Below are positions 52,319 through 61,687 of a stretch of 64,000 bases of DNA, in pieces. Below the pieces are notes generated by a model that did not search any database, was not told the DNA's origin, and saw only the letters and a program-made list of their open reading frames with translations. The stretch covers positions 62,001-126,000 of the forward strand of contig NZ_PUDR01000011.1 of assembly GCF_003012935.1 (NCBI RefSeq), given 5' to 3'. Position 1 is the stretch's first letter. Each line of letters begins with the position of its first letter. Origin of the DNA: Pannonibacter carbonis. Its GTDB lineage: Bacteria > Pseudomonadota > Alphaproteobacteria > Rhizobiales > Stappiaceae. The translations under genes were made by a program, and so were the position numbers.

Positions 52319-53262
52319 GCGAGATCTTCGACATCCTCCTCACGGCCTCGTTCTGGGCCGCCACGATCCGCATCGCCTCGCCGCTGATCTTTGCGACGCT
52401 CGGCGAGCTGATCTGCGAGCGCGCCGGCGTGCTCAATCTTGGCATCGAGGGCATCATGGTCATCGGCGCCTTCACCGGCTGGGTGGCGGTCTACATGGGC
52501 GCGCCGCTGTGGTGGGGCGTGATGGCGGCGATGGTGGCGGGCATGGCCTTCGGCCTGCTGCACGCGACGCTGACCGTCCCCTTCGGCCTGTCGCAGCATG
52601 TGGTGGGGCTTGGCGTGACGCTGCTGGCCACCTCGACCAGCTATTTCACCTACCGCCTGATGCTGCCGCAGGTGACCAGCCCGCCGAAGATCGAGCCGTT
52701 CCAGCCGCTGCCGATCCCGGGCCTGTCCGACATTCCGCTCCTGGGCGAGGCGCTGTTCAGCCAGACGGCGCTGACCTATGCCGCCTTCGTCCTGGCGCTG
52801 GTGGTGGCGCTGGTGCTCTACCGCACGCCGCTTGGCCTCGCGCTGCGCGCGGTCGGCGAGAACCCGGCCGCCGCCGCCGCGCAAGGCCTGTCCGTGACGG
52901 GCCTGCGCATGGGCGCGGTCATCGTCGGCTCCGGCCTCATGGCGGTGGGCGGATCGTTCCTGACCCTATCCGCCTTCTCGTCGTTCTTCTTCGAGATGGT
53001 CAACGGGCGTGGCTGGATCTGCATCGCGCTCGTGGTCTTCGGCGCCTGGCGTCCGGGCAAGGCGGTGCTGGGCGCGATCCTCTTTGCCGCCTTCGACGCG
53101 CTGCAGGTGCGCCTGCAGCAGACCGGCATCGGCGCCATCGTGCCGTATCAGGTGTTCCTGATGCTGCCTTTCATCCTCTCCATCCTCGCCCTCGTCATCA
53201 TGTCGCGCCGCGCCGAAGTGCCGGCCGCCCTGATGCAGCCCTTCAACAAGGGAGAACGCTGA
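52315..53262 (+). CDS. Nucleoside-type ABC transporter permease 2
   Basis: The 315-residue permease has the family motif GVLNLGIEGIMVIGAF at about residues 39-54 and AVGENPAAAAAQG. It forms the channel with permease 1. Its start shares ATGA with the previous stop, and the deaminase gene begins only 1 base after its stop, with a GGAGAA binding site inside the permease end. Confidence 0.92.
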   Translation: MSEIFDILLTASFWAATIRIASPLIFATLGELICERAGVLNLGIEGIMVIGAFTGWVAVYMGAPLWWGVMAAMVAGMAFGLLHATLTVPFGLSQHVVGLGVTLLATSTSYFTYRLMLPQVTSPPKIEPFQPLPIPGLSDIPLLGEALFSQTALTYAAFVLALVVALVLYRTPLGLALRAVGENPAAAAAQGLSVTGLRMGAVIVGSGLMAVGGSFLTLSAFSSFFFEMVNGRGWICIALVVFGAWRPGKAVLGAILFAAFDALQVRLQQTGIGAIVPYQVFLMLPFILSILALVIMSRRAEVPAALMQPFNKGER

Positions 53263-53263
53263 C

Positions 53264-54541
53264 ATGTTCGATCTCGTCATCGCCGGCGGCACGCTGCCCG
53301 ACGGCACCGTCGCCGACATCGGCATCCGCGGCGACCGCATCGCCGAGGTCGGCCGGATCGAGGCTGCCGCGCAGGCCAGCGCCGGCCGGGTCATCGACGC
53401 CAGCGGCGACCTTGTTTCGCCCCCCTTTGTCGACCCGCATTTCCACATGGACGCGACGCTGTCCTACGGCCTGCCCCGCGTGAATGCCTCGGGCACGCTG
53501 CTGGAGGGCATTTCGCTCTGGGGGGAACTGCGCGAGATCGCCAGCACCGGCGACATGGTGACCCGGGCGCTGACCTATTGCGACTGGGCCGTGTCGATGG
53601 GCCTGCTCGCCATCCGCACCCATGTCGACACCACGCCGGACCATCTGCGCGGCGTCGAGGCAATGCTGGAGGTGAAGCGGAAGGTCGCGCCCTATCTCGA
53701 CTTGCAGCTCGTCGCCTTCCCGCAGGACGGGCTCTACCGCACGAAGACGGGACGGGAGAATGTCCTGCGCGCGCTCGACATGGGCGTCGATGTCGTCGGC
53801 GGCATCCCGCATTTCGAGCGCACGATGGACGACGGCGCGGCCTCGGTGAAGGATCTCGCCCGCATCGCCGCCGAGCGCGGGCTGATGCTGGACCTTCACT
53901 GCGACGAGACCGACGATCCGATGAGCCGCCACGTCGAGACGCTGGCCGCCGAGGTGACCCGGCACGGGCTTGGCGGACGCGCCGCCGGCAGCCACCTCAC
54001 GTCCATGCATTCCATGGACAATTACTATGTCTCCAAGCTGCTGCCGCTGATCGCCGAAAGCGGCATGACGGCGATCCCGAACCCGTTGATCAACATCACC
54101 CTGCAGGGACGGCACGACACGTTCCCGAAGCGGCGCGGCCTGACGCGGGTGAAGGAGATGCAGGCGCTTGGCATCACGGTCGGCTGGGGCCAGGACTGCG
54201 TGCTGGACCCGTGGTACTCGCTCGGCACCGCCGACATGCTGGACGTGGCCTTCATGGGCCTGCATGTGGCGCAGATGACGCACCCTGAGGAGATGGCGCG
54301 CTGCTTCCGCATGGTGACGGAGGACAACGCCAAGATCATGAACCTTGAGGGCTACGGCCTGAAGCCGGGTTGCATGGCCTCGCTGGTGGTGCTGGATGCC
54401 GGCACGCCGACCGAAGCGCTGCGCCTCAGGCCCGACCGGCTCGCCGTGGTCTCCAAGGGCAAGGTGGTGGCCGAGCGCGCGCGCAACGATGCCCGCCTCA
54501 GCCTTGCTGGCCGCCCGGCAAGCGTCCGCCGGCGGCATTGA
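53264..54541 (+). CDS. CodA-like nucleobase deaminase (amidohydrolase), altered substrate residue
   Basis: The 425-residue amidohydrolase is clearly related to cytosine deaminase CodA along its whole length. His59 and His61 (PHFHMD), His212 and Glu215 (HCDETDD), His244 (SHLTSMHS) and Asp311 match the zinc ligands and acid/base residues. The next residue, Asp314 in E. coli CodA, which contacts the pyrimidine, is Cys312 here (GQDCVLDPW), and the preceding His is Gln. So it probably deaminates or hydrolyses a different heterocycle. It is the last gene of the BMP transporter operon, which fits salvage or use of an imported nucleobase or nucleoside. Confidence 0.88.
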   Translation: MFDLVIAGGTLPDGTVADIGIRGDRIAEVGRIEAAAQASAGRVIDASGDLVSPPFVDPHFHMDATLSYGLPRVNASGTLLEGISLWGELREIASTGDMVTRALTYCDWAVSMGLLAIRTHVDTTPDHLRGVEAMLEVKRKVAPYLDLQLVAFPQDGLYRTKTGRENVLRALDMGVDVVGGIPHFERTMDDGAASVKDLARIAAERGLMLDLHCDETDDPMSRHVETLAAEVTRHGLGGRAAGSHLTSMHSMDNYYVSKLLPLIAESGMTAIPNPLINITLQGRHDTFPKRRGLTRVKEMQALGITVGWGQDCVLDPWYSLGTADMLDVAFMGLHVAQMTHPEEMARCFRMVTEDNAKIMNLEGYGLKPGCMASLVVLDAGTPTEALRLRPDRLAVVSKGKVVAERARNDARLSLAGRPASVRRRH

Positions 54542-54546
54542 GCGGA

Positions 54547-54594
54547 ACGGTCTGCGTTGGACGATCCAGCCAGACCGTCCTGATTAGACTTTTT
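54547..54594. terminator. Bidirectional terminator between CodA-like gene and chemoreceptor
   Basis: ACGGTCTG (54547-54554) pairs with CAGACCGT (54571-54578), with an inner TTGGA/TCCAG stem. A T-run (CTTTTT) follows some 10 bases later on the plus strand. It sits between the convergent genes, close to the stop of each. Confidence 0.55.
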
Positions 54595-56425
54595 CGGCGA
54601 CGAACTTCAGCCCGCCAGCAGTGCCATTCGACCAGACGGCAACGCCCTCGCAGCCGCAGCCGTCATGTTCGAGCCTCAGCTTCGCGCCGACATCCGTCGG
54701 ACGAATGCCGTCAACCTTGGCCCCGCCCTTGGACATGTCTTCGATGACCGCATTGCGCGTACCTTCGGGACCAGTCAGGCGTGCGTGGCGGGCCATCTTT
54801 TCCCGCTCATGCTTGCGCCGTTCGTCAGCACCACGGTCCTGCTGAAGACTCTGCGACAACTCGTCGAGCAGCTGCAGCACCTGATGGCTGGCATCGTTCA
54901 GATCGTTCAGGGCTGCCAGTGCATCGCCCGGGCGGTTGGCCGCATGATGCTGAAGTGCTCGCTTGGCCGCTTCATGCACCCGCTTGTGCGGATCAACCAG
55001 CCGCGCGTAGGCGGACGCCGTCTTGACTGCGGGTATGTCGACCGTGTCATACCACTTGCCAAGGCGGCAGGCGTGATGGTCAGGTACCTGATCCGACTTC
55101 CAGTCCGTCCTGCCCATGAGAACATCCACCACCCGCTTCTTGAACAGGGTGTGATCAATCTTGGCCATTTCGCAAAGGGCGCGCGGCGAGGCAGCGGAGA
55201 ACCACCCGGTTGCGGCCTCCGAGAAGCGGTCGTTGCTGTCCTGCAGGCGTGCAGCCATCTTCAGCAACAGTTTCTCATTGTCGCGCGCCAGGTCCGCACC
55301 AACGGTGACCAGATTGCCGATCTCCTCGGTCGCCTGTTTCTGCTGCCCGAGAACCGAGGCAATTTCGTCCATGCGGTTGGACACCGTTCCGACGGCATGA
55401 GAGATTTCCGTGACCGACGCCGCAACATCCTCGATTGCCGAGATGCCGCTTTCGACGGCAAGCTCGGAGCGGGTCATCGCTTCGCCCATGCCGATGATCA
55501 CGCTGCGCATTTCGGCGATCCGCCTGCCGATGCCTTCGGTCGCCGACCCCGTCTGATTGGCCAGCGCCTTCACCTCGCTGGCAACGACGGCAAAGCCCTT
55601 TCCCGCCTCTCCGGCCCGCGCTGCTTCGATTGTCGCGTTCAGCGCCAGCAGATTGGTCTGTTTCGAGATCGCGTCAATGACATTGAGTACTTCCGCGATC
55701 TGATCGAAGGCGGACGCCAGTTCCGACGACCGCAGCTTGGTTTCAGTCGTGGCCTCCGTCACAGCAATGTTGGTCTTGCGCAGGTTGCTGACAGCTTTCA
55801 GCGCCTGATCCGACGAGCGCCGCGTGTTGTTGGCATCCGCAAGTGCCTCGTTGCTCGAACGGGCGATTTCTTCAACACTGGCTACGAGTTCGGCCACGGC
55901 GGAGGCGATCGTCTGGGCCCCCTCGGTTGAGACATGCGTGTTGCGCGCAAGATACGCAATCTCGATTGCGACTTCGTTCACGTCTGCGACAGTCCGGGCC
56001 ATGTTGCGCAAGTTCGAAATGTCGGACTCCGCCGCAAGTTCGGCGGCCTGTTCCTTCAACGAGCGCGCCGCAAGCGCACGGTGAACGGTCGCAATAGCGG
56101 CGGCATAGCGATGTGCGAAGTCGACATAATGGCTGCTGCCTCGACCCAGCACAGACTTGCGGCTGAGCCGGGCAAAGCCCTGGCTCATCTCGGCGTCCAG
56201 CGCATCAAGCAGGACGCTGGCCGGGATGCCGTTGTCCAGGGCCGTCGCTACGCAGTCGTCCGTGGCGCTGTTGAACAGCTTTTCGACACACGTGGCGAGT
56301 TGCTGCTTCTGCTGCTGCGTGAGCACATTGGCCGCGCTGCCGCCGGATCGCTCCGCCGTGGTTGTCACCGGTGAGGGCGCGGCACCTTGCCTGGACGCAT
56401 TGAGTACTGACACCGACATCTCCAA
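54584..56425 (-). CDS. Soluble chemoreceptor with CZB zinc-binding and PilZ domains
   Basis: The 613-residue cytoplasmic methyl-accepting protein has no membrane segment. It has an N-terminal helical region (40-120), an MCP signalling coiled coil (about 150-400) with the conserved tip [16 protein letters not shown], a CZB domain (about 420-525) with the zinc ligands His425, Cys453 ([10 protein letters not shown]), His480 and His484, and a C-terminal PilZ domain (about 535-613; RRKHER and DMSKGG). CZB domains sense zinc or hypochlorous acid; PilZ binds cyclic di-GMP. The protein therefore could join zinc/redox and c-di-GMP signals to CheA. No che genes are nearby. Confidence 0.9.
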   Translation of the reverse strand: MEMSVSVLNASRQGAAPSPVTTTAERSGGSAANVLTQQQKQQLATCVEKLFNSATDDCVATALDNGIPASVLLDALDAEMSQGFARLSRKSVLGRGSSHYVDFAHRYAAAIATVHRALAARSLKEQAAELAAESDISNLRNMARTVADVNEVAIEIAYLARNTHVSTEGAQTIASAVAELVASVEEIARSSNEALADANNTRRSSDQALKAVSNLRKTNIAVTEATTETKLRSSELASAFDQIAEVLNVIDAISKQTNLLALNATIEAARAGEAGKGFAVVASEVKALANQTGSATEGIGRRIAEMRSVIIGMGEAMTRSELAVESGISAIEDVAASVTEISHAVGTVSNRMDEIASVLGQQKQATEEIGNLVTVGADLARDNEKLLLKMAARLQDSNDRFSEAATGWFSAASPRALCEMAKIDHTLFKKRVVDVLMGRTDWKSDQVPDHHACRLGKWYDTVDIPAVKTASAYARLVDPHKRVHEAAKRALQHHAANRPGDALAALNDLNDASHQVLQLLDELSQSLQQDRGADERRKHEREKMARHARLTGPEGTRNAVIEDMSKGGAKVDGIRPTDVGAKLRLEHDGCGCEGVAVWSNGTAGGLKFVAEKV

Positions 56426-56549
56426 CGCCGCAAAACATAGATTGCGCCAAGATTACGTCGGAGAAGTGAGCAACCTGTAAACGACTTTCGCGCTCTCGAA
56501 AGTTGACAGCTACGTCAGACGCCATCCGTTCAGTGTACCACCCCAGTTG

Positions 56550-58082
56550 TCATCCACGCTTTGCCCATCGCAGCAGGATGGTTCCTGCAGCAAAGACAAG
56601 GAAATAGGCTCCGAACGAAAGGATCGCGGCACTCAGCAGCCAGACCAGCCCCTGCGCCAACACCGGCAGAAGCGAGAGGAAGGCAAGCATCGGGGCAACA
56701 AGCAGATCGATATTCCAAAGCACCAGCACCATGGAGCCGGCCGCCAGCGGCACGAAAACCATGTCGGCAACCGCGAAGGGGCTGACGTAACCCCGCTTCC
56801 GGCACAGCACGTAGAGCGTGACCGCGTAGATCCAGACACCGGCCGAGGTGCCCATGGCAAGGCCGGCTGCGCCGTGGTCGGCGCTGAACAGCGCCTTCAG
56901 TGCCACGTTGACGACGGTTGCCCCGGCCAGCGCCTTCAAGGGAGTCGTCATGTCGCCGCGCCCGTTGAAGGCCGCGACCAGCGTACGGATGGCAAGGGCC
57001 GCCGGCAGGGCCACGGCATAGGCGGACAGAACAGCAGCAGAGCCAGCTGTCGCAGCCGCATCAAAGGCCCCGCGCTGGAACAGGACGCGGATCGCTTCCT
57101 CGCCAAGGAACGCCATGGCAAGGGCGATGGGCAGACCGATGATCAGGCAGATCCGCAAGCCCCGGTCCATCACCCGGCGCGCCTTGTCTTCAGCGCCAAC
57201 ACCGGCATCCCGACCAATTTCGGGCAGGATTGCCGTGCCGAGCGCTATGCCGATGACGCCGAGCGGCAGCTGATACAGCCGGTCGGCATAGGCCAGATGC
57301 GCCAGCGCGCCGGTCGGCAGGAAGCTGGCAAGGATCGTGTCGGCAAAGACGGCAACCTGGACCACTCCGGCTGTCAGCAATGCGGGTCCGAGCCGCTTGA
57401 AGAACAGCGCCACCTCGCCGTCGCGGCGCGGCAGCGGCAGGGAAAAGCCGAGGCCGGCGCGGGCGACAGCCGCGGTCAGCAGGATCACCTGCAGAACCCC
57501 GCCCACCAGCGTGCCCCAGGCCGCTGCATGTGCCGCATCGGGGAACCACTGCACCGAGAAGAAGGCCGCAATCATCGCGACGTTCAGAAGAACGGGCGCG
57601 GCGGCAGCGGCGGCAAACTTGCGCTCGGCATTGAGCACGCCGGACATCAGCGTGACGACGGACATGCACAGGAGATAGGGAAAGGTGATGCGGGTGAGGT
57701 CGATGGCGAGGTCACGCACCCCCTCGGCGCCCGTGCCGAGCCCTGGCGCCAGCAGGAACACCAGCCAGCCGGTGGCGATCAGCGCCAGCGCCAGCAGGAC
57801 TAGGTTCACCAGCATCAGCCAGGACAGCATCTGCGAGCGGAAGCGCGCTGCCCGCTCCGGCCCGTCCCGCTCCAGCGTCGCGGCATAGGTGGGCACGAAG
57901 GCGGCGTTGAAGGCGCCTTCCGCGACGATGGCGCGGAAATGGTTGGGCAGACGGAAGGCGATCAGGAACGCATCGGCGAGCAGCCCGGCACCGAGCACGC
58001 TGGCCATGACCAGATCGCGCAAGAAGCCGAACAGCCGGCTGACCAGCGTCCAGCCCCCGATGACACTCAGCCGCCGCAACAT
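56550..58082 (-). CDS. murJ: Lipid II flippase MurJ
   Basis: The 510-residue inner-membrane protein has about 14 hydrophobic segments of the MOP/MVF fold. The N-terminal SRLFGFLRDLVMASVLGAG and the central GTAILPEIGRDA are family signatures; conserved Arg residues of the central cavity are visible in this first stretch. MurJ flips lipid-linked peptidoglycan precursor. I place the start at ATG 58082; the frame extends upstream with a non-hydrophobic, low-complexity leader unlike MurJ. Confidence 0.94.
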   Translation of the reverse strand: MLRRLSVIGGWTLVSRLFGFLRDLVMASVLGAGLLADAFLIAFRLPNHFRAIVAEGAFNAAFVPTYAATLERDGPERAARFRSQMLSWLMLVNLVLLALALIATGWLVFLLAPGLGTGAEGVRDLAIDLTRITFPYLLCMSVVTLMSGVLNAERKFAAAAAAPVLLNVAMIAAFFSVQWFPDAAHAAAWGTLVGGVLQVILLTAAVARAGLGFSLPLPRRDGEVALFFKRLGPALLTAGVVQVAVFADTILASFLPTGALAHLAYADRLYQLPLGVIGIALGTAILPEIGRDAGVGAEDKARRVMDRGLRICLIIGLPIALAMAFLGEEAIRVLFQRGAFDAAATAGSAAVLSAYAVALPAALAIRTLVAAFNGRGDMTTPLKALAGATVVNVALKALFSADHGAAGLAMGTSAGVWIYAVTLYVLCRKRGYVSPFAVADMVFVPLAAGSMVLVLWNIDLLVAPMLAFLSLLPVLAQGLVWLLSAAILSFGAYFLVFAAGTILLRWAKRG

Positions 58083-58197
58083 GACCCGGTCCCCAATCAA
58101 CGCATTTGCAATGGCCGTGAGGCTTAGGCCCGGGCACGGCAAATGGCCAGAGGATTCTGCTGGCCTGCGGGCCGGGCCCCGGCGGCCAAGAAGGGAC

Positions 58198-58710
58198 TCA
58201 GACCAGCCTGGCCTCGTAGATCTCGGTGGCGGCAAGTGCCAGAAGGCGAGTGGCCATCTCCTGTTTCAGCTCGGTCAGTCGTGTTTCCTGTTCCGGTGTC
58301 CGGTCAGGAGTGGCACCCAGCCGAACGAACTCTTCGCGCACATGTCCGGGCCGGATTGTGACCTCAACTGTGCGGCCGCGGTAAGTGAAGCGCCAGAGAT
58401 AGGGGCCGGGCGGTTCGCTGAGCACGTCACGCCCGCCGAGCGAGCGGTCAACGCTCATGCGGCCATCGGTCAGCGCCCTTGTCACCATTTCCACCGCATC
58501 GCGTCCACCGAGGCCGGCGAAGGCCGTCAACACGGTGATCTCGCGGCGTTGCAGGGGAGCTTCATCAAGCAGCGGGAAAGCGGCCTGCATCGCCTTGAAT
58601 GCGTGAGCAACGCCACCAGGAAATCCGGTGCCATGGTAGAGCAGCAGATCGGCAAAGCGGAACGCCAGCGTCTCCTGACCCTCGGCGACAGTCAAAACAT
58701 CCTTATCCAT
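58198..58710 (-). CDS. Uncharacterised protein, FmdE-like
   Basis: The 170-residue soluble protein ends the six-gene FecBCD operon. Residues 20-75 (LLLYHGTGFPGGVAHAFKAMQ..., ITVLTAFAGLGGRDAVEMVTRALTDGRM) recall the FmdE domain, where a HG-C-PG motif binds metal, but the Cys is missing here (HGTGFPGG). The rest, with a Tyr/Arg-rich beta part (WRFTYRGRTVEVTI), is charged and helical toward the end. It overlaps the previous gene by 8 bases. A role in handling the metal or cofactor imported by the transporter is only a guess. Confidence 0.65.
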   Translation of the reverse strand: MDKDVLTVAEGQETLAFRFADLLLYHGTGFPGGVAHAFKAMQAAFPLLDEAPLQRREITVLTAFAGLGGRDAVEMVTRALTDGRMSVDRSLGGRDVLSEPPGPYLWRFTYRGRTVEVTIRPGHVREEFVRLGATPDRTPEQETRLTELKQEMATRLLALAATEIYEARLV

Positions 58711-59314
58711 TCATCCAGGCTTTCAGGTTGGGCAGGAACTTGTCGAGGAAACGGGTGGTCGCCGGCATGAAATGCGATCCGTGGTGATACATCGGATCGA
58801 GCGAGGTCACCACGAGACGGCCCGGGGTGGAGACGTCATCAACATAGGCGATTGCCTGGCCGGCCAGGTCCTCGGCAAGGACCGTTGCGCCATCCGGCAC
58901 ATCGAAATGGCCGTGCAGATGCCAGGTGACATCGTCCTTGCCAATGCCGTGCATCAGCGGATGGGATGGTGCGGTGACGCGGTTCCCGAGATCGGCATCC
59001 GGCTCCAGCCACCACCACCAGTTTGTCGGCCGTTCATGGAACACGATAGCGGGCGCCCAGAGATCGCTGCGGCTTTCACCCATGGCAATGACGGTGCCGC
59101 CGGCGTCCAGGTGAGCTGCGACAACAGAGCTCTGTCCGATCATCCGCTGCGGCGGTGTGCGGCAGGGGACGAAAAGACAGTCGGAAGGCTTCAGCGCGCC
59201 GACAAGTTGCTCGGGGGCGATCACGTCGTCAAAGAGACAGGCGTAGCGCTCCGCCTCCAGGCTCTCGATGTGATAATAGGTGCCGGCGGAGATGGCGATC
59301 AGGCGCACAGGCAT
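58703..59314 (-). CDS. Uncharacterised ThuA/GATase1-like protein 1
   Basis: The 203-residue protein seems to have a flavodoxin-like GATase1/ThuA fold: an opening beta strand (RLIAISAGTYYH), a Gly-rich turn (HLDAGGTVIAMGE) and the HPLMHGI motif that ThuA relatives show. No Cys-His-Glu amidotransferase triad is evident in the right context, so it may be a non-catalytic or sugar-type relative. A striking WWWWLE stretch lies in the middle. It overlaps both neighbours (16 and 8 bases) in the transporter operon. Confidence 0.65.
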   Translation of the reverse strand: MPVRLIAISAGTYYHIESLEAERYACLFDDVIAPEQLVGALKPSDCLFVPCRTPPQRMIGQSSVVAAHLDAGGTVIAMGESRSDLWAPAIVFHERPTNWWWWLEPDADLGNRVTAPSHPLMHGIGKDDVTWHLHGHFDVPDGATVLAEDLAGQAIAYVDDVSTPGRLVVTSLDPMYHHGSHFMPATTRFLDKFLPNLKAWMNG

Positions 59315-59901
59315 GGCCCTCCTGCGGCCCAGTCAAGGATTCGGGCCTGCAGCAGCGGAGCTAGATCCCACTCAAGCCCCATCTGGCCCAGATCGTTGCC
59401 GGCATGGGAAAACATCCGGCCGCCGCGAACGCGCAGCCAGACCCAGTCCACCGGAACTGTCCCGCCAGCCAGCCCCGTGACAGCGACAGCACCTGCCGGA
59501 AGGGGATTTGCGCCGCGGCCATAGAACCCGGCAACGCCCTTGTTGGTTTCCAGCTTCTCCAGTGCAATGCCGTCGAAGATCGGGTGCATCGCCAGTTGGT
59601 GCAGCGTGAAATCTGCCCGTTTTGGCGCGGCCATCGGCTGATAGATGCCGAGCCCGTCCAAGAGCGGACGAACGATGTGCCCGTTGAAGAACCAGCGCCC
59701 GCCCCGATCCAGAAAGGCCTCCAGATCGGGCTTGAACGCAAGGAGCGCATTCTGGTCAAGGAGATTGCCGGTCACGAAACCTGTAGCCGCAGCAAGGTCT
59801 TGGCCACAGAGCGACGCCTGAGACACGATACGGGCGGCGGGATGCGAGCGGACCGTGGCAGAGGGCTCGGCGAAGCCGGAATTGAGCACCAACACGGTCA
59901 T
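59299..59901 (-). CDS. Uncharacterised ThuA/GATase1-like protein 2
   Basis: The 200-residue protein has a similar layout to its neighbour: an N-terminal beta strand (VLVLNSGFAEP), a Gly-rich turn after a helix (FLDRGGRWFFNG) and a HPIFDGI motif matching HPLMHGI in the downstream protein. The two probably arose by duplication. No signal peptide or membrane segment is seen. It shares ATGA with the ATPase stop, so it is translated with the transporter. Function is unknown. Confidence 0.65.
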   Translation of the reverse strand: MTVLVLNSGFAEPSATVRSHPAARIVSQASLCGQDLAAATGFVTGNLLDQNALLAFKPDLEAFLDRGGRWFFNGHIVRPLLDGLGIYQPMAAPKRADFTLHQLAMHPIFDGIALEKLETNKGVAGFYGRGANPLPAGAVAVTGLAGGTVPVDWVWLRVRGGRMFSHAGNDLGQMGLEWDLAPLLQARILDWAAGGPCLCA

Positions 59902-60644
59902 GCAGCAGCACTCCCGGCAAAGGCCGGCACGATTGCCTTGCGACCCGTTGGCAGCGTCACCCAGTGCATCTCGACACCGTAGAGCCGCTGCATCAAATCG
60001 GGCGTGATCATCTCGGCGAGAGGCCCATGCTGTTCCTCGCCGCCCGGCAGCATCAGGAGCACATCATCAGCCGCTGCGAGCGCATGATTGGGATCATGCG
60101 TGGTGAAGAGAATGGCACGGTCGCGGCGGTCACGAAGACGCGCCAGCAGATCCAGCGTGCGGGACTGGTTGCCAAGGTCCAATGCCGAGGTCGGTTCATC
60201 AAGAACCAGAGCCGGCGAACCGGTGGCAAGCGCACGCGCGATCAGCACAAGCTGGCGCTGTCCGCCCGACAGGCGATCATAGCGCAGACCCGCCAATTCG
60301 CTTGCACCGACCTCGCGCAGCGCGTCTTCAGCCGCAGCAATATCGCCGCGGCCGGGTTGGCCGAACAGGCCGATGCGGGCAGCGCGGCCCATAACCACGA
60401 CATCGAGACCTGTCAGCCGCGACTGGCTGGCACCGTGCTGCGGGACGTAGCCCGTGACATCGGGAGCGGAGCGGCGTCCCTCAGCAAGCACCTGGAGCCC
60501 CAGCAGCGCCCGGATCAATGTGGTCTTGCCCCGCCCGTTGGGTCCGAGAACGGCCAGCGTGCGGCCGGTTTCGACCGTGAAGGATATGCGTTGGAAGAGC
60601 CTTCGCCCCTGGAAAGCGACGGCGGCATTGTCCAGTCCGATCAT
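59898..60644 (-). CDS. FecE/BtuD-type ABC transporter ATPase
   Basis: The 248-residue ATPase has GPNGRGKTT, LSGGQRQLVLIARAL, LVLDEPTSALD and FTTHDPNHAL. Length and motifs fit the ATPases of iron-chelate, heme and vitamin B12 importers. It overlaps the permease stop and the next gene start by four bases each. Note the Arg (GRGKTT) in place of the usual Ala or Ser in Walker A, which is tolerated in the family. Confidence 0.9.
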   Translation of the reverse strand: MIGLDNAAVAFQGRRLFQRISFTVETGRTLAVLGPNGRGKTTLIRALLGLQVLAEGRRSAPDVTGYVPQHGASQSRLTGLDVVVMGRAARIGLFGQPGRGDIAAAEDALREVGASELAGLRYDRLSGGQRQLVLIARALATGSPALVLDEPTSALDLGNQSRTLDLLARLRDRRDRAILFTTHDPNHALAAADDVLLMLPGGEEQHGPLAEMITPDLMQRLYGVEMHWVTLPTGRKAIVPAFAGSAAA

Positions 60645-61687
60645 GGCCGGTTCACCTGTCTGAAGTGGCGGCGGAGAAGCAAGGCAAACACAGGCGCACC
60701 GATCAGCGCCGTCAGCACACCAAGCGGAATCTCGGCACTGGTGAGCGAGCGGGCGAGCGTGTCGACGAAGACAAGGTAGGCGGCACCCAGAAGGGCCGAT
60801 GCTGGAATGAGCACGCGGTGATCCTCGCCGACGATGATGCGCGCGGCATGCGGCACGACCAGCCCGATCCAGCCGACAATCCCTGCGACGGCGACAGACG
60901 TGCCGGTCATCAGCGCGATGGCGATGAAGACGAGCCAGCGTTCCTTGTCCGGACGAACGCCGAGACTGCGCGCTTCCTGCTCTTCAAGCGCCAGAAGGTT
61001 GATGCGATAGCGCAACAGCCAGACGGCGAAGAGACCGAGCGTCAAGCCAGGAACTGCAAGGCTGAGCCGGGCCCAGGTGGCGGTGGAGAAGGAGCCCATC
61101 AGCCAGTAGACGATTGCCGGCAGGGAGGTATTCGGATCGGCGACGAACTGGACAATGGATACCAGGGCCGCAAACAGGGCACCGATCACCATGCCCGACA
61201 GGATCACAGTGATGACCTCGGTGCGGCCATCAATACGCGCCAGCAAGCCGACCATGATCAGCGCAGCCAATCCACCGACAAAGGCCATACCGAGCAGCAG
61301 CACGCCGGAGATTCCGGTCAGGATCGCCAGCGCCCCGCCGAAGGCTGCACCCTGGCTGATGCCCAGAACCTGCGGGCTGACGAGGGGATTGCGGAACACG
61401 CCCTGCAACGCCGCGCCGCCAACAGCCAGCGCAGCCCCGCTTAAAGCCGCCAGCAGAACACGGGGCAGCCGCACCAGCGCCACGATGCGGTCAGCCATCT
61501 CGGTGCCGACACCGTCAACAGCAGCACGCATCAGGATCGTCAGGACTTCCATTGGCGCCACAGAGAAGCGCCCGGCGGAGATGGCATGAACAATTGCCGC
61601 CAGAAGCAGCAGCACCAGCGCCGCAAAGACCCCTGCCCGCCGCATGGAAGCGGCAGGCAGCGCCTTGTGATCAAGGGCGATGGTCAT
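60641..61687 (-). CDS. FecCD/BtuC-type ABC transporter permease
   Basis: The 348-residue inner-membrane permease has about ten hydrophobic segments and the family motifs RLPRVLLAALSGAALAVGGAALQ, split as RLPRVL and GAALQGVFRNPL, plus GWIGLVVPHAAR for ATPase contact. I begin it at ATG 61687, whose codon overlaps the binding-protein TGA (ATGA); the frame stays open 18 codons upstream. It moves the metal chelate or cobalamin-like cargo inward. Confidence 0.9.
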   Translation of the reverse strand: MTIALDHKALPAASMRRAGVFAALVLLLLAAIVHAISAGRFSVAPMEVLTILMRAAVDGVGTEMADRIVALVRLPRVLLAALSGAALAVGGAALQGVFRNPLVSPQVLGISQGAAFGGALAILTGISGVLLLGMAFVGGLAALIMVGLLARIDGRTEVITVILSGMVIGALFAALVSIVQFVADPNTSLPAIVYWLMGSFSTATWARLSLAVPGLTLGLFAVWLLRYRINLLALEEQEARSLGVRPDKERWLVFIAIALMTGTSVAVAGIVGWIGLVVPHAARIIVGEDHRVLIPASALLGAAYLVFVDTLARSLTSAEIPLGVLTALIGAPVFALLLRRHFRQVNRP

